In this document: positions 38,810-44,084 of the stretch, piece after piece | Position numbering within the stretch: position 1 is the first letter of the stretch | How the letters are laid out: each line of letters opens with the position of its first letter | Assembly (NCBI GenBank): GCA_019454765.1 | Contig: JACFNR010000019.1 | Span: forward strand, 1-44,084 | Reading direction: 5' to 3' | Source: Trueperaceae bacterium | Lineage (GTDB): Bacteria > Deinococcota > Deinococci > Deinococcales > Trueperaceae | DNA: 44,084 bases | Notes under the pieces: generated by a model | What the model was told of the DNA's origin: nothing | The model's database searches: none | What the model saw: only the letters and a program-made list of their open reading frames with translations | Program-made: the position numbers and the translations under genes

Positions 38810-39567
38810 GCCGCCGCCGCGATGGCGAGGTAGTCGTCGAGCTGGAGGCTGGCGCCCCCTATGAGGCCGCCGTTCACGTCGGGTTGGGCCAGCAGCTCGG
38901 CGGCGTTGCCGGGTTTCATGCTCCCGCCGTAGAGGAGGCGCACGCCGTCCGCCACGGTGGGCAGGAGGCGGCGCAGCAGGCGGCGGATGGCGGCGCCCAT
39001 GGCGGCGGCGTCGGCGGCGGTGGCGGTGAGGCCCGTGCCGATCGCCCAGACCGGCTCGTAGGCCACGACGAGGGCGGCCGGGTCGGCGGGCGCGAGCCCC
39101 TGCAGGGCCCGCTCGACCTGCCCGAGGACGACCTCCTCGGCGCGCCCGGCGTCGCGCTCGGCGCGCTGCTCGCCCACGCAGACGATGGGGACCATGCCGT
39201 GGGCCATGACGCGCGCCGCCTTGGCGTTGACGAGCGCGTCGTCCTCGCCGTGGTAGGCGCGGCGCTCCGAGTGGCCGACCACCACGTAGCGCGTGCCGAG
39301 GTCGGCGAGCATGGCGGCCGACACCTCGCCCGTGTAGGCGCCCTCCTCGTGGGCGCTGACGTCTTGCGCGCCGAGCGCCACCTGGGTGCCGAACGCCAGG
39401 CTGGTCATGGCCGGGAGGTGGGTGTAGGGGACGATGAGAGCGAGCTCGCCCGCCTCGACCGGGGCGCGGTCTAGGCGGGCGAGGAGTTCGCGGGTCCAGG
39501 AGACGGCTTCCGACGGGAGCCGGTTCATCTTCCAGTTGCCGGCGATGAGGGGCTGCGGGCGTGACAT
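38806..39567 (-). CDS. tpiA: triosephosphate isomerase
   Basis: 253 aa; interconverts DHAP and glyceraldehyde-3-P in glycolysis. IAGNWKMN, the catalytic His in VVVGHSERR, catalytic Glu in AYEPVWAIGTG, and phosphate loops YGGSMKPGN and LIGGASL are complete. The ATG at 39567 lies 6 nt after a TATCCT -10 box, so it is probably transcribed separately from lon although on the same strand. Confidence 0.97.
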   Translation of the reverse strand: MSRPQPLIAGNWKMNRLPSEAVSWTRELLARLDRAPVEAGELALIVPYTHLPAMTSLAFGTQVALGAQDVSAHEEGAYTGEVSAAMLADLGTRYVVVGHSERRAYHGEDDALVNAKAARVMAHGMVPIVCVGEQRAERDAGRAEEVVLGQVERALQGLAPADPAALVVAYEPVWAIGTGLTATAADAAAMGAAIRRLLRRLLPTVADGVRLLYGGSMKPGNAAELLAQPDVNGGLIGGASLQLDDYLAIAAAA

Positions 39568-39573
39568 GCGCCG

Positions 39574-39579
39574 AGGATA
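39574..39579 (-). promoter_or_regulatory. -10 box TATCCT of tpiA (leaderless)
   Basis: Minus-strand TATCCT followed by 6 nt and the tpiA ATG, within the 47-bp gap after lon. The -35 position (39597-39602) has no recognisable box. Confidence 0.6.
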
Positions 39580-39614
39580 CCGCAGCTTCCTCGCGCCCCG
39601 ACCGGCGGGCTGGG

Positions 39615-42098
<2,484 letters not shown>

Positions 42099-42190
42099 GC
42101 TGGTCTCCTAGTGGCGGCCCCTGGGGCCGGTGGGGTTGTCTTGGGCGTTCGTGCCGCTACTCGCCGCGGCGGCGTGTGTGGGGGGCGGTA

Positions 42191-42211
42191 GTTGAGTCAA
42201 AGTAGCTCAAG
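42191..42211 (-). promoter_or_regulatory. HAIR-like (HspR) operator upstream of lon
   Basis: On the minus strand the site reads CTTGAGC-N7-ACTCAAC; the HspR-associated inverted repeat consensus is CTTGAGT-N7-ACTCAAG. Twelve of 14 positions match and the spacer is exactly 7. TANNNT boxes overlapping it (TAAACT at 42215-42210, TACTTT at 42204-42199) could be the lon -10. A plus-strand TTGAGT-N16-TACTGT also overlaps, towards argS. The rest of the 229-bp lon-argS gap is GC-rich with no other recognised signal. Confidence 0.65.
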
Positions 42212-42312
42212 TTTACTGTTTTGTGGAGGCTCAGGATGTTAGTGGGCGACACCGAGCCGAGCGGGCGCGGTCCCCGATTCTACACGCTGGCGGCGCACCT
42301 GGACGCGTGTGG

Positions 42313-42318
42313 TAGCGT
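42313..42318 (+). promoter_or_regulatory. candidate -10 box TAGCGT of argS
   Basis: TAGCGT lies 9 nt ahead of the argS ATG with no ribosome binding site between them, close to the leaderless spacing seen elsewhere in the window. Confidence 0.4.
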
Positions 42319-42327
42319 TACGCGGTC

Positions 42328-44084
42328 ATGACCGACGTGATCTCCGCCCTGCAGCACGCCGTCGAGGAAGCCGCGGGGTCCCTCGGCGCGGCCGGCGCCG
42401 CCGTCCTCATCCAGGAGGTCCCCGAGGGGCGCGCGGGCGATTACGGCACCCCCGTCGCGTTCACGCTCGCGAAGGCGTTGGGTCGCAACCCGGCGGCCAT
42501 AGCCGCCGAGCTCGTGGCGACGTTGCGGTTGCCCGAGGGCGTTGCCGGCGCCGCCGCGGTGGGCCCTTACATCAACTTCGAGATGGAGCCGGCCGCCTTC
42601 GTGCGCTCCGTCTGCGACGGCCCGCGCGAGGCGCGTTCCGAGCGCCTCAAGGTGGTGGTGGAGCACACGAGCGTCAACCCCAACAAGGAGGCGCACGTCG
42701 GGCACCTCCGCAACATCGTGCTGGGCGACGCCACCGCCCGCATCCTCCGCGCCGCCGGGCACGACGTGGAGGTGCAGAACTACATCGACGACACCGGCCG
42801 GCAGGCCGCCGAGAGCATCTTCGCCGTGACCTACTTCGGGGCGCGCTACGGCACGGAAGGCGGCCGCAAGTACGACCACTGGCTCGGCGAGCTTTACGTT
42901 CGCCTCGCGGGCGCCAAGGAGACGGACGGCGACGCCATCGAGCGCGGCGTGACGGAGGTGATGCACCGGCTCGAGCGGGGCGAGCTCCGTCACGAGATCG
43001 AGCGGGTGCTGAACTCGCAGCTCCAGACCTACCACGCGCTCGGCGTCGATTACGACCTGCTCGTGTGGGAGTCCGACATCGTGCAGGGCGGGCTGTTGCA
43101 GCAGGGCCTCGCCGTCATGGAGGCGAGCCCCTTCGTCAGTCGGCCCGAGACGGGCAAGTACGCCGGCGCGCTGGTGATGGACGTCAGCGAGATCATGCCG
43201 GGCCTGGAGGAACCCAACGTGGTGCTCGTGCGCTCCGACGGCAACGCCATGTACGTGGCCAAGGACATCGGCTACCAGTTCTGGAAGGCCGGCATCTTCG
43301 AGGGGCTCACGTTCGAGCGTTACGCGGTCCAGCCGAGCGGCAAGCCGCTCTACACCTCCAGCCAGAGCGGCACGCTACACCCGGACGGGCGCTCGTTCGC
43401 GCACGCCGGCGAGATCATCAACGTCATCGACGTGCGCCAGACCCACCCACAGACCATCGTGCGCGCCGCCCTCGCCCTCTCCGGCACCCCCGAGGGGCGC
43501 GCCGCCTACGAGAACTCCCACCACCTCGCGTACGAGGTCGTGACCCTCGAGGGCCAGGCCATGAGCGGCCGCAAGGGCATCACCCTCTCGATAGACGAGG
43601 TGGCGGAGGAGGCCACGCGCCGCGCCCGCGCCGTGGTGGAGGAGAAGAACCCGGGCCTGGCCGACGTCGACAAGGTGGCGCGCCAGGTGGGCATAGGCGC
43701 CCTGCGCTTCGGCATGCTCAAGAACGAGGCCAGGAAGGTCATCGACTTCCGCTGGGAGCAGGCGCTCTCCCTGCAGGGCGACTCCGCTCCCTACGTCCAG
43801 TACGCGCACGCGCGCGCCTGCAGCATCCTGCGCGCCGCTGCCGCCGAGGGCGTGGACGTGAGGGCCGCGCGCGCCGGCGCCGACTTCACCCAGCTGGGGC
43901 CCCTCGAGGTGCGGCTGTCGCGCGTGCTGAGGCGCTTCCCGGACGTGGTCGAGGCGGCGGCGGCCGCGCTGGCGCCGCATCAGGTGGCGCAGTACGCCCT
44001 CGACGTGGCCACCGCCTGGAACGCCTACTACAACCACAAGGACGAGAACGGCAGGCCCGACACGCAGGTCATGCGCGCCGGCCC
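42328..44084 (+). CDS. argS: arginyl-tRNA synthetase (runs off the right edge)
   Basis: The first 585 codons are in the window; no stop is reached. Class I synthetase that charges tRNA-Arg. The N-terminal Add1 domain is about 1-110. The HIGH motif is H123VGH126 in NKEAHVGHLRN, and the KMSKS-equivalent loop is M412SGRKG. The C-terminal anticodon-binding (DALR) domain begins at about 485 (SAPYVQYAHARACSIL) and continues to ATAWNAYYNHKDENGR, so only a few dozen residues should be missing. tRNA-Arg(ACG) at the left edge is one of its substrates. Confidence 0.95.
   Translation, partial: MTDVISALQHAVEEAAGSLGAAGAAVLIQEVPEGRAGDYGTPVAFTLAKALGRNPAAIAAELVATLRLPEGVAGAAAVGPYINFEMEPAAFVRSVCDGPREARSERLKVVVEHTSVNPNKEAHVGHLRNIVLGDATARILRAAGHDVEVQNYIDDTGRQAAESIFAVTYFGARYGTEGGRKYDHWLGELYVRLAGAKETDGDAIERGVTEVMHRLERGELRHEIERVLNSQLQTYHALGVDYDLLVWESDIVQGGLLQQGLAVMEASPFVSRPETGKYAGALVMDVSEIMPGLEEPNVVLVRSDGNAMYVAKDIGYQFWKAGIFEGLTFERYAVQPSGKPLYTSSQSGTLHPDGRSFAHAGEIINVIDVRQTHPQTIVRAALALSGTPEGRAAYENSHHLAYEVVTLEGQAMSGRKGITLSIDEVAEEATRRARAVVEEKNPGLADVDKVARQVGIGALRFGMLKNEARKVIDFRWEQALSLQGDSAPYVQYAHARACSILRAAAAEGVDVRAARAGADFTQLGPLEVRLSRVLRRFPDVVEAAAAALAPHQVAQYALDVATAWNAYYNHKDENGRPDTQVMRAG

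Overview
This window is a GC-rich bacterial chromosome segment made of housekeeping genes; I saw no phage, IS element or CRISPR array. Four features point to the Deinococcota (Deinococcus-Thermus), and by inference to a Truepera-like lineage: a Taq-type DNA polymerase I whose 3'-5' exonuclease domain lacks the usual acidic motif; many starts with a TANNNT -10 box 5-8 nt ahead of the ATG/GTG (leaderless transcription, as in Deinococcus); an HspR-type (HAIR) operator ahead of lon; and TrmH/YmdB/class A PBP genes of the expected lengths. The species is not proven.

Layout. 1-350: three tRNA genes (Ser-UGA, Ser-GCU, Arg-ACG) on the minus strand with a near-consensus promoter. 0.56-3.9 kb: a 975-aa P-loop ATPase with a TPR-like C-terminus, then a small unknown protein. 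4.0-9.7 kb (minus): glmM, polA, an SDR reductase and a CDP-alcohol phosphatidyltransferase. 9.8-12.0 kb (plus): a Cse60-like small protein, a REC-wHTH-BTAD response regulator and fabI. 12.08-16.2 kb: trpE-trpG-GT2 glycosyltransferase-trpD, preceded by a leader peptide with two Trp codons and a strong hairpin. 16.2-19.9 kb: class A PBP, P1/DmpA-type peptidase and inorganic pyrophosphatase, joined by 1- and 4-nt overlaps.

19.9-23.5 kb: two paralogous glucose/sorbosone-dehydrogenase-type lipoproteins (minus) flanking the divergent pair trmH/ybaK. 23.6-29.5 kb: tRNA-Leu(GAG), a DinG/XPD-type helicase, an Lrp/AsnC regulator, ymdB-like phosphodiesterase and PEP carboxylase. 29.6-32.9 kb: ExbB-ExbD and a third protein with a TonB-like N-terminus, a 15-residue repeat region and a C-terminal DUF3048 domain. 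I consider this the most likely undescribed system in the window. 32.9-36.2 kb (minus): metallophosphoesterase, four-LysM/M23 peptidase, a 58-aa unknown protein and argB. 36.3-44.1 kb: a phosphohexomutase (plus), then pepP-like, tpiA and lon (minus), and argS running off the right edge (plus).

Functional links. glmM, the PBP, the LysM/M23 hydrolase, the lipid-headgroup enzyme and the ExbBD-DUF3048 set all serve the envelope. The trp genes form one operon with apparent Trp-sensing attenuation. Several divergent gene pairs share very short intergenic regions in which the two leaderless -10 boxes lie back to back. No gene-free stretch exceeds 300 bases; the longest (345-561, 12027-12242, 42099-42327) are described below.
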